Assembly (NCBI RefSeq): GCF_001307765.1 | Contig: NZ_LKBA01000009.1 | Location: forward strand, 1 to 64,000 | DNA from: Aliiroseovarius crassostreae | GTDB taxonomy: Bacteria; Pseudomonadota; Alphaproteobacteria; Rhodobacterales; Rhodobacteraceae | Direction of reading: 5' to 3' | Length of the DNA: 64,000 nucleotides | Shown here: piece after piece, positions 50,679-59,796 of the stretch | Numbering within the stretch: position 1 is the first letter of the stretch | Layout: the number at the start of each line of letters is the position of its first letter | Made by a program: the position numbers and the translations under genes | Notes under the pieces: generated by a model | What the model saw: only the letters and a program-made list of their open reading frames with translations | Databases searched by the model: none | What the model was told of the DNA's origin: nothing

Positions 50679-51224
50679 TCAGCTGCGCGACAACACGCTG
50701 GCGGGACGCGCCCGGAACAGGGCCTGTGTCAGCAAGCCCGCGATCACCGCTTTCACGATATCCCCCGGCACGAAGGGCGCCATGATCGCCGCGGACGCTG
50801 CCACCCCTTTGCCCGTCACAAAGACAAATCCAGCAATGCCAAACGCATAGACCACCACGATGCCGCCAATCATGGCTGCCAGCCCCGCGACCACAGCCAG
50901 GTTGCCTGCGCGCATCTTTTCAACAATCAGACCGATGACAAATGCGCCGATCGGGAAACCCACAAGAAACCCAGCGGTCGGTCCGGCGAACACTCCAAAC
51001 CCGCCACGGCCACCGGCCAGAAGCGGCAAACCGATTGCCACAAGCAGCAAAAACAGCAGCACCGCCAGCGCACCGCGACGGGCCCCCAGCACCGTACCGC
51101 ACAACATCACCCCAAGGCTTTGCGCCGTGATTGGCACCCCGAACCCCAGCGCAATCGGCGGGATCAGCCCCAGCGCGGCAATCAACGCCGCAAACAGCGC
51201 AATCAAAGTCACATTCCGTTCCAT
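50679..51224 (-). CDS. bioY: Biotin ECF transporter S component BioY
   Basis: The membrane protein has ~181 residues from the ATG at 51224, 9 bases after GGAG. About six helices are present, with the BioY blocks GVPITAQSLGVMLCGTVLGARRGALAV and the Gly-rich GGRGGFGVFAGPTAGFLVGFPIGAF. It binds biotin with high affinity. It is last in the order bioM-bioN-bioY, convergent with uraH. BioY can work alone but is faster with BioMN. Confidence 0.92.
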   Translation of the reverse strand: MERNVTLIALFAALIAALGLIPPIALGFGVPITAQSLGVMLCGTVLGARRGALAVLLFLLLVAIGLPLLAGGRGGFGVFAGPTAGFLVGFPIGAFVIGLIVEKMRAGNLAVVAGLAAMIGGIVVVYAFGIAGFVFVTGKGVAASAAIMAPFVPGDIVKAVIAGLLTQALFRARPASVLSRS

Positions 51225-51248
51225 AACCCTCACTCCTTCAGGATCGTA

Positions 51249-51874
51249 TTATTTATTTGTGTCTGACATCTGCATGGCCTGAAACCCACCCCTTGCGCGC
51301 AAGGCATCGGCCACATGATCCGCATCATCCAGCGCCTGCACCGTAAAAGGTAGCACGATACGCCAGCCGGGCCGGCGGGTCGAACGCGCCTGCCACGCCA
51401 TGCGCAACCCCTGCCCTTTCTCAACCAGAACCGGTGTGAAACGGATGACCAGAGCGATTGCGATTTCAAGCGCCTCCGCCCGCAGCCCAACCCGCCGCAA
51501 CGGCCGGGTGATCCAGCGGATCACCGCAATGAAATCCGACAGGCGCGTGGTCATGGTGACAAGATTGGCCAGCCCGACCGCCGTCATCATCCGCAGAACG
51601 ATCACACTGCCCGCCTCGTAATCTGCGGTGACCAGATGCCAGGCCGCCATCAGGGCCACAAACGGCCAGATCACCCGCACCGCGCGCCAGCCCGCTTTGG
51701 CAAATTCCATTCCGGGCAGCGCATAGAGCACCACCATCAGGGCAAAACCCGCCAGCTGCGGTGGGATCGTGCGCGCCGAGAAAAGGGCGACAGTTGCGCC
51801 CCCCAAAAGCGCCAGCTTAACCCCGGCGGGCCAATCATGTGGGGGGTCTTAATTGGCGAGGTCAGCGAGATCAT
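51249..51874 (-). CDS. bioN: Biotin ECF transporter T component BioN, apparent frameshift near the start
   Basis: The frame from about 51836 to 51249 codes for a CbiQ/EcfT-type membrane protein (DWPAGVKLALLGGATVALF at the N-terminus, and the ATPase-contact motif VRFTPVLVEKGQGLRMAWQARS). The expected start ATG (51874, MISLTSPIKTP) overlaps the bioM end but is in another frame. A run of six C (minus strand, 51841-51846) at codon 10-11 separates the two frames, and seven C would join them exactly. So either a base is lost (mutation or error), or slippage or a TTG start at 51806 is used. Size otherwise fits BioN (~200). Confidence 0.75.
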
Positions 51875-52619
51875 TACTCTCTCCTTGCCGCGCCATTTCA
51901 TCCAGATAGGCAGGCAGCAGAGTATCCGGCGCCCCCTGCCCCACCAAACGGCCCTGATCCAGCCAGATCACATCGTCATACCCGGTCAGGTCCTCTGGCG
52001 CATGGGTCACATGCAATAGGTGGCCATCATAGCGGGCAAGACGCCGTGTCAACTGTGCCCGAATGGGCAGGTCCAGACCGGAAAAGGGTTCATCAAGGAT
52101 CAACCATTTCGGGCGCATCGCCAACACTGACATCAGGCACAAAAGTTGCTTTTGCCCCTGTGACAGCTGACTGACATGAGCATCTCGCCAATGTGTTACC
52201 TGATAGTCTGCAAGCCATGTTAGAGCCTGTTTTTCTGCCGCCTCCCTCGTCTCTCCCATCTGGGTCAGACCAAAACACAGCTCTTCCAGAACCGTGGGGA
52301 AAATAATCTGGTGATCCGGATTCTGAAACAGGATCCCAACAGCGGACAACGCCGCTTTGCGATTTTTGGAAGGAGAGATGCCGGCGACCCTGATTTCGCC
52401 CGTATCCGGGTCCAAAAGGCCGGCCACAAGGCGAGACAGCGTGGTTTTCCCGGACCCATTGCGCCCAACAACCCCCACGCGCCGCGCAGAGACCGACAGT
52501 GACACATCCGCCAGGATTGCCTTTCCATCGCGTGCATAAGATACGTCGTCAAACCGTATCCCGTTCATGGGCTGCTGCTGTTGCATGTGTTGCATCGGTC
52601 CCGAAAATCTCCCGGCCAT
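51849..52619 (-). CDS. bioM: Biotin ECF transporter ATPase BioM
   Basis: The ABC ATPase has up to 256 residues. Conserved motifs are Walker A VGRNGSGKTTL, Q-loop FQNPDHQIIF (typical of ECF ATPases), signature LSQGQKQ, Walker B WLILDEPFSGLD and an H-loop His (LHVTHAPED). Several in-frame ATGs exist; MNGIRFDDVSYA at 52568 fits family length best, and no ribosome site clearly decides. It energises BioN/BioY for biotin uptake. No BioR box was seen upstream. Confidence 0.88.
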   Translation of the reverse strand: MAGRFSGPMQHMQQQQPMNGIRFDDVSYARDGKAILADVSLSVSARRVGVVGRNGSGKTTLSRLVAGLLDPDTGEIRVAGISPSKNRKAALSAVGILFQNPDHQIIFPTVLEELCFGLTQMGETREAAEKQALTWLADYQVTHWRDAHVSQLSQGQKQLLCLMSVLAMRPKWLILDEPFSGLDLPIRAQLTRRLARYDGHLLHVTHAPEDLTGYDDVIWLDQGRLVGQGAPDTLLPAYLDEMARQGESNDLADLAN

Positions 52620-52795
52620 CCACCGGATTCGTTCATTGGCAGGGTTTTACGCGCATCGCACCATAAATGCCGCAAGAAAATGCACCAACATCATTTGGGA
52701 AAACCTGGGCTGCGCATCAATCATTGAACACCCCTCAGATTGAGACCCCCCGTAATCAGCCTTGATGCACCAATGGATGAGTAGATCCGGGCAGG

Positions 52796-53461
52796 TTAGA
52801 GACTGTTTTTGGACGAATTCTCCCCTAAAACCACAAGCGACCCGGCGGCGGCCAAGGCATCCTCCCGATCATGGGTCACCATCAGAACAGGCAGGTTTTG
52901 CGACCTCGCCTGCTCAAACACAACTGCGCGGATCTGATGGCGCAAGGTTTCGTCCAGCCCTGAGAACGGCTCATCCAGAAGAAGGGCCCGCGGCCGTGAA
53001 AGCAGGACACGCATCAACGCCACACGTGCACGCTGCCCCCCCGATAGCGTCGCAGGATCGCGGTCTGCAAATCCTTCCAACCCAACTTGTGCCAGTGCGT
53101 GTTCTACCGTGGCCCTGCGCTGTTCACGCCGGCCTCCGGGCGCCAGACCAAACGCCAAGTTCCCGCCGACCGACAGGTGTGGAAACAACAGGGCATCCTG
53201 GAAAAGGATCCCAATCCGGCGCAAATGAGGAGGCCTGTCGGTAATGTCCTCTCCGTTCAATATGATCCTGCCGCGCAGATCAAAAGCCGGAGCCAAGGAT
53301 CCGATCACGGCAGACAGAAGGGTCGATTTCCCAACCCCGGATGGCCCCATGAGCGTCAGCACCTCTCCGGGACTGATATGCCGGTCCAATGACACCAACG
53401 GCGTTTTATTGTGAGTGATTTCGACCCTATTCAGGCTCAATCCCATGGATTTATCCTTCAT
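52796..53461 (-). CDS. ynjD: ABC transporter ATPase, YnjD-like
   Basis: From the ATG at 53461 (MKDKSMGLSLNRVEI) the protein has 221 residues; it overlaps the permease stop by 11 bp. It has Walker A GPSGVGKST, Q-loop FQDALLFPHL, signature LSGGQRARVAL and Walker B ALLLDEPFSGLD. It resembles the single-ATPase units of iron/thiamine/sulfate importers. The neighbours (ynjC, ynjB and ynjF homologues) identify it as the ATPase of the uncharacterised YnjBCD system. Confidence 0.8.
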   Translation of the reverse strand: MKDKSMGLSLNRVEITHNKTPLVSLDRHISPGEVLTLMGPSGVGKSTLLSAVIGSLAPAFDLRGRIILNGEDITDRPPHLRRIGILFQDALLFPHLSVGGNLAFGLAPGGRREQRRATVEHALAQVGLEGFADRDPATLSGGQRARVALMRVLLSRPRALLLDEPFSGLDETLRHQIRAVVFEQARSQNLPVLMVTHDREDALAAAGSLVVLGENSSKNSL

Positions 53462-55151
53462 GTCGCAACCCCAATCTATTGCGCCAGACCAGCGCAGGGA
53501 CCAACAGTGCCAGGGCGAAAGGCGCAAGCGCCACCACGGTCTGCAACAACGCAAACACACCAATCGCGCGACGATCGCCCCCGGATGACAGGGCCAGAGC
53601 TTCAGTTGTCAGGGTTTCCACCCGGCCGCCGCCCATCAGCAGGGTTGGCAGATATTGCCCAACCGAAACCGCCACGCCGACCGCAAGCGCCGTCAGGACT
53701 GGTCCCAACAGCATTGGCAGGCGGATCTGCCAAAACACCCGGTTCGCAGAAGCGCCAAGCGACGCCGCCACCAAAGCCTGCCGCTGATCCCATTGTCGCC
53801 ACGGATCCTGAAGAGAAAGGCGCATGTAAGGCAACACAAAGACCAGATGAGCCAGCAGCACCCCTGCCCTGCCCGTCTCGATCCCAAACGACAGCATCAA
53901 GGTCTGTAAGCCCGGCAGGAACGCGGTTTGCGGCACCAGAAGCGGCAGATACAGAAGCCACATCCCACGGCTGCTCAGACGTTTGCCCTGACGCTCTTCT
54001 GCTTCAAGGCATCCTATGGTCAGAAACAGACCCAAACTCACCACAATTCCGGCAATCAAAGCGGTTTCAAGCGTGGCATTCAGGCTGCCCGTGGCATGTC
54101 GTTGCCAGCTGCGCAGGGTAAACTGGTCCGGCAACAGGTCAGGAAAGGTCCAAAACCCAGCAAATGACCAAACCAACATTCCCAACAGGCCCAGCATGAG
54201 CCACAGAACGACGCTGAACGCCAAGAACAGCCCTCCACCCCGTGCGGCACCATCCACCTCAAACCGAACGCCACGCGCCACCAGAAGGCCACAGAGACCC
54301 GCCAACACCCGTTCCAGCCCCCACCATAGGGCGAGCCCCCCCAGAACCAGCCCAAATTGCAGCAATGCGCCCGCAGCGGCGCGCAATCTGAACGCCAGAT
54401 CGGGGTCCGACATCCAGCGCACAATCTGAACAGAAAGGGTGGACGGCGTGGAAGGCCCAAGGATGACCGCAACGTCAACCACAGACATGGACCATGCCAG
54501 CACAACCAAAACCGGCAGTCGAATCCGTTGATAAATGGCGGGGAACACAGCGATCAGCCAACCTGCGACACGCCCATAGCCCAGGGATTGCGCCACAATC
54601 AGCCGCCGGTCTCCCCCAACCTGGCCCAACGCAGCAATGGACATCAACAACAGGAACGGAACTTCTTTCATCACCATTCCCGCGATCAGCGAAAGCCCCG
54701 CCGGGTCCTGCAGGATCAACAGATCCGGCGGTCGCTCCCACCCGGTCAGACCGGGTGAGATCAGTCGAAACACCCAACCGGATGGCGCAATGAGGAACGC
54801 GAACCCAAAGGCTGCTGCCGCATGCGGCACCGACAGTAATGGCGAGAGCGCGCGTTCAACCCAGGCAAACCATCGGGTGCCCGACCACCCCGCGAGAATC
54901 AGCGCCACAATGAGCAGTGACAAAGCGGCTGCCGCAAAACCGGTGGTCAGAGACAGCCAAACCGATGCCCCCAACCCCGGCCAGGCCAACAGGTCCCGAA
55001 ACGGCTCGGTCGATGGGCCGACATAGCCTGCGGCGGGCAGATGGCCAAAAGCGGGTAGGACCACGCCATAGAGTCCGGCAAAAACCGGGCCAAGCAGCAC
55101 CAGAAGGGTCAAGCCCGGTAAGACAGACAATAGGCTGGCTCGGTTTGACAT
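53451..55151 (-). CDS. ynjC: ABC permease with two fused membrane domains, YnjC-like
   Basis: The 566-residue protein has about 12 helices in two halves, each with an EAA-type loop (RVAGWLIAVFPAIYQRIRLPV near 205 and ASLGASANRVFWQIRLPMLLGP near 475). Such fused permeases occur in FbpB, ThiP and YnjC. The neighbouring YnjB-type binding protein and YnjF-type enzyme favour YnjC. It would form the whole membrane channel with a YnjD dimer. Confidence 0.8.
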   Translation of the reverse strand: MSNRASLLSVLPGLTLLVLLGPVFAGLYGVVLPAFGHLPAAGYVGPSTEPFRDLLAWPGLGASVWLSLTTGFAAAALSLLIVALILAGWSGTRWFAWVERALSPLLSVPHAAAAFGFAFLIAPSGWVFRLISPGLTGWERPPDLLILQDPAGLSLIAGMVMKEVPFLLLMSIAALGQVGGDRRLIVAQSLGYGRVAGWLIAVFPAIYQRIRLPVLVVLAWSMSVVDVAVILGPSTPSTLSVQIVRWMSDPDLAFRLRAAAGALLQFGLVLGGLALWWGLERVLAGLCGLLVARGVRFEVDGAARGGGLFLAFSVVLWLMLGLLGMLVWSFAGFWTFPDLLPDQFTLRSWQRHATGSLNATLETALIAGIVVSLGLFLTIGCLEAEERQGKRLSSRGMWLLYLPLLVPQTAFLPGLQTLMLSFGIETGRAGVLLAHLVFVLPYMRLSLQDPWRQWDQRQALVAASLGASANRVFWQIRLPMLLGPVLTALAVGVAVSVGQYLPTLLMGGGRVETLTTEALALSSGGDRRAIGVFALLQTVVALAPFALALLVPALVWRNRLGLRHEG

Positions 55152-55204
55152 TCACGCTCCCGACTGACGCATATCAGTCCCTAAACAGGCGAATAGAGAC
55201 AATT

Positions 55205-56413
55205 TTACTGCGACACACCGTAACGGGTTTGCCAGTCTTCCGAAATGCGCGTCATCCAGCTCGGATGAGGTTCAGCCTGCGCTTGCCCCAACTCTTCCGG
55301 CGACAAGGTCGCAATCCCCAAATCGAGGTCGGCAAACCGGGCTTTATCAGCATCAGACAACGCTGCAACATCCAGCACCGTGCCATATCCAAGCACATTC
55401 GGATCCTGGGCTCGGGCCTGCGCTTCTGGGCTCAGCAGAAAGTCGGCCAGAACCATGGCCCCTTCCTTGGAACCGGAATTATAGGGAATTGCCACGAAGG
55501 AGGCATTGCCAATGGTACCCTTTTGCAGGACGAATGTGCGGACCGTGTCAGGCAACTCATAGTTTGCAATGGCTGTTGACGCCGCACCTGGGCTGAAGGA
55601 AATCGCCAGATCCAGCTCTCCGTCATTGATCAGCTGGATTTGTCTGGTTCCGTTGGGAGGATACGCCCTGCCCTCGCGCCACAGAACCGGAGTGAGCTCT
55701 TCCAGATATGCCCAAAGCGGTCCGGTTACGTCGGCATAGGTTTCATCCGACATCGGTTGCGACAACAACGTGGGGTCTTCGATCAGGTCAACCAGCATCT
55801 GTTTGAGAAACGTGGTTCCCAGAAAGTCAGGCGGTTGAGGATAGGTAAATCGACCCGGATGCGCTTTTGCCCACTCAAGGATCTGCTTGGCCGACAGCAA
55901 AGGCGCATCGATATCTGCAGTGTCATACATGAACACGACCTGCGCCATCGCCCAAGGACTTTCATATCCTTCAACCGGAACGGTGAAATCGGTGCGTACC
56001 GTTTTGCCCTCAACATCAACATACCGCCAGCCGGGAAGCTGTTCGGCAAAAGGCCCAAACAACAGGTTTGCTTCTTTCATCGAAGCAAAATTCGCACCAT
56101 TGATCCAGATAAGATCAATCGCACCATCATCGTCCTTACCCGCCTGTTTTTCCACAAGCACCCGCGTCACCGCATCCGCCGTATCGGTCAACTTCACATG
56201 TTCAACCGTCACCCCATATGCTTCCTGCACCCGCTGGCCCGCCCAGGCAATAAACGCATTGGTCGTCGGCGATCCGCCCCAGGCATTCCAATAGACAGTT
56301 TGCCCCTCAGCTTTTTGGAGCACGTCACTCCAGTTGCCCGGATCTGTGTCGGCCTGCGCAGAGAACGGGACCAACGCCCCGAAAACGGCTGCCTTCAACA
56401 TTGTTTTGATCAT
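55205..56413 (-). CDS. ynjB: ABC substrate-binding protein, YnjB-like
   Basis: From the ATG at 56413, preceded by GGAGAG, the protein has 402 residues and a signal peptide (MIKTMLKAAVFGALVPFSAQA). The mature start has GQTVYWNAWGGSPTTNAFIAW, the YnjB hallmark, and DLIWINGANF and SFSPGAASTAIA later. It belongs to the iron/thiamine-type binding protein class, but the ligand of YnjB is not known to me. It is second in ynjF-B-C-D. Confidence 0.82.
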   Translation of the reverse strand: MIKTMLKAAVFGALVPFSAQADTDPGNWSDVLQKAEGQTVYWNAWGGSPTTNAFIAWAGQRVQEAYGVTVEHVKLTDTADAVTRVLVEKQAGKDDDGAIDLIWINGANFASMKEANLLFGPFAEQLPGWRYVDVEGKTVRTDFTVPVEGYESPWAMAQVVFMYDTADIDAPLLSAKQILEWAKAHPGRFTYPQPPDFLGTTFLKQMLVDLIEDPTLLSQPMSDETYADVTGPLWAYLEELTPVLWREGRAYPPNGTRQIQLINDGELDLAISFSPGAASTAIANYELPDTVRTFVLQKGTIGNASFVAIPYNSGSKEGAMVLADFLLSPEAQARAQDPNVLGYGTVLDVAALSDADKARFADLDLGIATLSPEELGQAQAEPHPSWMTRISEDWQTRYGVSQ

Positions 56414-56437
56414 GGTCTCTCCATCTTTCATATCAGG

Positions 56438-57082
56438 TCAGAACAGTTTGGACGCGCCAAATACGCGCAACCCGGCCGTGAGGAAGCAAAGGATACCGAA
56501 CCCCCAGGCCAAAACCGGGAAAATTGCTGGGAAGAGGCAAAGAATTGCAAAAAATGCAATAGTTTCAGTGCCTTCTAGAACTCCATTGGAGTAATATAGC
56601 GTTTTCACACCTTGCGCGCGCGTCTCTATGCCAGCTTTGGCCGCCAGAATGGCATATCCAAGAAAGCTGGCGCCATTGGCATAGAAGGACAAAAGCAGAA
56701 AGGCCCCAGCAGAAGCGTTGGTCGCGGGGTCCGCAAGGACAAATGCGAACGGAACAGCCCCGTAAAAAACAAAGTCGCAAACGATGTCGAGATAGCCTCC
56801 AAATGCGGTCGGCCCGCGTGTTCGAGCCACCGCACCGTCAAGCCCATCCGCCAGTCGAGAAAGCAACATGAAGACAAGAGCAACAGAATAGATTTGCGCA
56901 ACGATAAGGCCGGCAGCAATCAGCCCCAACCCAAGCCCAATCAGGGTCACCATATTGGCAGAGATACCCAACGCCGCCACGCCCTGCCCCATTTTATTCA
57001 ACGGAGGATCAATCAGTTTTCGCATGACACGGTCGAGCATCAGTTTCTTGTTCATCTTGTTGGTTTCGGATCTCGTCACCAT
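56438..57082 (-). CDS. ynjF: CDP-alcohol phosphatidyltransferase family protein, YnjF-like
   Basis: The membrane protein has ~214 residues from MVTRSETNKMNKK (other starts at 57121 and 57055 are possible). The CDP-alcohol motif is seen: D-G-L-D-G-A-V-A-R, then G-G-Y-L-D-I-V-C-D, with the Asp ligands for Mg. Such enzymes transfer a phospho-alcohol group from a CDP-linked donor. In E. coli the same family member, ynjF, lies with ynjBCD, as here. Substrate unknown; it might use or make the compound the importer brings in. Confidence 0.8.
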   Translation of the reverse strand: MVTRSETNKMNKKLMLDRVMRKLIDPPLNKMGQGVAALGISANMVTLIGLGLGLIAAGLIVAQIYSVALVFMLLSRLADGLDGAVARTRGPTAFGGYLDIVCDFVFYGAVPFAFVLADPATNASAGAFLLLSFYANGASFLGYAILAAKAGIETRAQGVKTLYYSNGVLEGTETIAFFAILCLFPAIFPVLAWGFGILCFLTAGLRVFGASKLF

Positions 57083-57181
57083 CCGGTCTAGGAGGAATAA
57101 CGCCCTTGGTCCATTGCGCAAACAGAAACGTGAGAACTTGTTAAAACGGCAAGTCCGGTCCCGCGGGCCTGAGACACAGGA

Positions 57182-57200
57182 AGGTTTCGCGGCGAAACCT
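57182..57200. promoter_or_regulatory. parS candidate A (downstream of parB)
   Basis: AGGTTTCG and CGAAACCT form a perfect inverted repeat around CGG, 4 bp after the parB stop. The same GTTTCG-n3-CGAAAC core occurs inside parB and upstream of parA, and nowhere else that I saw in the window. It is the likely ParB binding site (centromere). Confidence 0.75.
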
Positions 57201-57203
57201 CCT

Positions 57204-58301
57204 TCAGTCCGAGAGGAGTGCTGTAAGTTCAGCAGTCAGAGCCTCTATAATGGCTTCGTCCACACCAGCCCCTTCCAACCGAAGAAAAAATCCGCTGGCA
57301 TCTTTGCCGGACTTTATGACCACAGGCTCCCCACGGCGAAGAGCCTTGAACCGATCTTTGGCGGAAACTGCTTTTCGTGAATTTTTCGGACGCCCCCCTC
57401 GAGTACTGTCTTTTGGGCCTTCTTCCGCCGCTTCAATCACCGGCAACAGAGCTGACCATTCCTCCTCAGCAGAGTGCAGCTCTCCATGGGCAAGGCGCTC
57501 ACGCAAGGCTTGAACATGCCCCATGCGCAAGGCACCCGCTAGACGCAGCCCCTGCTTCTCCGTCAGTTCCGACGCAAACAACATCAGGTCACCCATCTCT
57601 TCAAAGACATGTGCAAACGAACGCACCTTCGATCGCTTTGCTTTGGACGCCGACGCAAACAAGGCGGACACTGCGTCCTCAACAGTCTCAAATGCGCCCT
57701 TTTGGGTCGAAATCACGGCAATTCTTCCGCGCTCAAAGTGGCTCAGCTGTGAACGCACCTCGTTTTCTTCGACCATGGCGACAAATGCGTCCGGAACAGT
57801 CTCTATGGGCTTGATTAGAGCCTTAACTGTCTTGAATTGATCCCGCCCGGTTTCAGCAAGGAGATCTTTGACTGCCAGGACACGCCTAAACCCGGAAACA
57901 ACGCCAAAACGGTGAGGGTTGCTTGCGTCGTTCAACTCGTAAAGCTCTACGGGCAGTCGAAGCCCATTGGCCGAAATCGAGGTCTTCAGTTCCTCAAGCT
58001 CAACTGGGTCGATATTCACGCGATCCCTGATCATATCCTCAAGGTCGATCTTACTCAGATCAACCTCTACCATGACAAGACCTCGCCCTCGGGCGACCCG
58101 AAGCTCGTCAGCATCTGCGGCGTCTTTCGCAATTTTTTCCCGCGATGCCGTATCCAGAACGGGGCTTTGACCAGCCGCGTCCGCCGCCACTTGGGCAATC
58201 GGCGCCATGGCACCTTTCATGGGGGTTTCGCGGCGAAACTCTTGCTCCAGCCTATCCAGATCAGCTGCTGAAGGGGCTTGTAGTTTCCGTCGTTTTGCCA
58301 T
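57204..58301 (-). CDS. parB: Partition protein ParB (plasmid type)
   Basis: From the ATG at 58301, after GAGGAGG, the protein has 365 residues. The ParB N-terminal CTP-binding domain (about 75-180) has VSGFRRVLAV and the box ENEVRSQLSHFERG; a helix-turn-helix region follows (about 180-260). The C-terminal part is for dimerisation. ATG comes 1 bp after the parA stop. It binds the parS palindromes, one of which is inside its own gene at 58225. It belongs with plasmid-type RepB/ParB rather than chromosomal ParB/Noc. Confidence 0.88.
   Translation of the reverse strand: MAKRRKLQAPSAADLDRLEQEFRRETPMKGAMAPIAQVAADAAGQSPVLDTASREKIAKDAADADELRVARGRGLVMVEVDLSKIDLEDMIRDRVNIDPVELEELKTSISANGLRLPVELYELNDASNPHRFGVVSGFRRVLAVKDLLAETGRDQFKTVKALIKPIETVPDAFVAMVEENEVRSQLSHFERGRIAVISTQKGAFETVEDAVSALFASASKAKRSKVRSFAHVFEEMGDLMLFASELTEKQGLRLAGALRMGHVQALRERLAHGELHSAEEEWSALLPVIEAAEEGPKDSTRGGRPKNSRKAVSAKDRFKALRRGEPVVIKSGKDASGFFLRLEGAGVDEAIIEALTAELTALLSD
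58225..58239. promoter_or_regulatory. parS candidate B (inside the 5' part of parB)
   Basis: GTTTCG-CGG-CGAAAC is a perfect 15-bp inverted repeat in parB coding sequence. It has the same core as sites A and C. The reading frame absorbs it as ordinary codons. Confidence 0.7.
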
Positions 58302-58302
58302 C

Positions 58303-59700
58303 TCAAACCTCCTCAGCGTCATTCATTTGAAGATCTCGCCACCAGCAACCTAGGATCAGTTCCTTCACCTCGGCCCATGTGCGATCAAAGGTTTCCCGGC
58401 CCCGCACATATGTATCCCGATTAAACTCTCGGTAATCAGCCTCATAAATCCCATTCACTTGCTCACCAGCCTGCCCGACCATCGCCGTAACTTCCTGACG
58501 ATAGGTGGTCATGAAATCCCCGAAATAAGCCTGGATGACATTTGCCAGATCTGTCTGCTGAGCCGCATCAAACCTGGTGATCAGGGCGCGGACCGCATCC
58601 CATTCAAAGCGGACCTCCTCCAGCCCATGCTGACGTCGCATGGCATTTTCTCCCTCTTCGATTGATGCAAAGGTGGAATACAACATGTCAAAAAACCGGC
58701 CCGTAGAGTCGAATTCTAGAAAAGACGCGCCGAGCGGGATCAACAGAATATCGGCGGCCGCCAAGGCATTGATGGTCAGATATCCTAGGGCGGGGGGGGT
58801 ATCCAGGATGATCAGGTCATATTGAGAGAGCAGGTTTTCACTCTCCAGAAAACCAGTCAAGGCGTCCCAAAGCGGCCAGGAGCGCAGTTGCATCCGCCAG
58901 ACCGGCACCTGAAACTCAGCCCAATACAGGTTCAATTGGGCGCCGATCAGATCGATATTTGGCCAATGGGTGCTTTGAATAACGCGCGTGGCGTCAAATT
59001 CCAGCGCCTCCTTGAGTGTCTCGTCAAGTGGTAGGGTAGGGTGCCCGGCAGCGGCACGCACCTTGTTCTCTTCTTCCAAGAACTGGGCATAGTGCTTTGC
59101 CATGAGCGGAAAAGCGGTTTGCCATTCATCCTCAACCTGACCGCCCATGATCGACGTCATCGACCCCTGACTGTCGAGATCAATGACCAGAACCTTATAC
59201 CCGTCCAGCGCTGCGGACATGGCCAGATGCGCCGCGGTTGAGGTCTTTCCAACACCGCCTTTGAAATTCGCAACCGCCAGAACTTTTGCGTCCAATCCTT
59301 CCGGGCGCCATGGGCGGTATTCACGTGTCGACACACCTTCTGCGGCGAAATAATCGCGCAATGTCAGAACGTCGGATAATGTGAACCATTTTGAGCCACC
59401 ATCGCCTTCTCCTTGTGGGAGTGACGGGTTTTGTTTCAGAACTCTTCGAAAATGCGCGGGAGCAACTGGAATGAGGTATTTGCAAACTTCCCAGGTTGAA
59501 AACTTACGTAGCCGTTTTCGGCCATCCGGCGCATAGCCCCGCTTGGCCAAATCATCCCGACCACGCGCGGCAAAGCTGGCAGCCTTTGCAAATCTTGCCG
59601 TGTTAATTGGTTCGGAAAGTTTGCCTGCGGCCTCTTCTGGGTTAATGTTGAAATACGGAGGAGGAGGTGTTTGAGCTGCTCTAGCCATGGCTTTTCCCAT
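58303..59700 (-). CDS. parA: Partition ATPase ParA (plasmid type, with N-terminal DNA-binding domain)
   Basis: The protein has ~465 residues from the ATG at 59700 (MGKAMARAAQ; 59688 is also possible). The N-terminal ~130 residues contain a helix-turn-helix-like part (KFSTWEVCKYLIPVAPAHFRRVLKQ), as in type Ia ParA proteins that repress their own operon. The deviant Walker A KGGVGKTSTAAHLA is at about 147-160, Walker A' LVIDLDSQGS and Walker B LIILDTPPALG follow. It moves replicon copies apart with ParB-parS. parA and parB form one operon with site C in its promoter region. Confidence 0.9.
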   Translation of the reverse strand: MGKAMARAAQTPPPPYFNINPEEAAGKLSEPINTARFAKAASFAARGRDDLAKRGYAPDGRKRLRKFSTWEVCKYLIPVAPAHFRRVLKQNPSLPQGEGDGGSKWFTLSDVLTLRDYFAAEGVSTREYRPWRPEGLDAKVLAVANFKGGVGKTSTAAHLAMSAALDGYKVLVIDLDSQGSMTSIMGGQVEDEWQTAFPLMAKHYAQFLEEENKVRAAAGHPTLPLDETLKEALEFDATRVIQSTHWPNIDLIGAQLNLYWAEFQVPVWRMQLRSWPLWDALTGFLESENLLSQYDLIILDTPPALGYLTINALAAADILLIPLGASFLEFDSTGRFFDMLYSTFASIEEGENAMRRQHGLEEVRFEWDAVRALITRFDAAQQTDLANVIQAYFGDFMTTYRQEVTAMVGQAGEQVNGIYEADYREFNRDTYVRGRETFDRTWAEVKELILGCWWRDLQMNDAEEV

Positions 59701-59779
59701 ATGTGCGCTTTTTCTGCATTTATTGCGTAAACCATATGACATGACGGTTGCAATGAAAACATCCGATTGGAAAGGGAAG

Positions 59780-59796
59780 GGTTTCGTCACGAAACC
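59780..59796. promoter_or_regulatory. parS candidate C (upstream of parA)
   Basis: GGTTTCG-TCA-CGAAACC is a perfect inverted repeat ~80 bp before the parA start. It shares the GTTTCG-n3-CGAAAC core with sites A and B. Its place near the parA promoter suits both partition and autoregulation. Confidence 0.75.
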
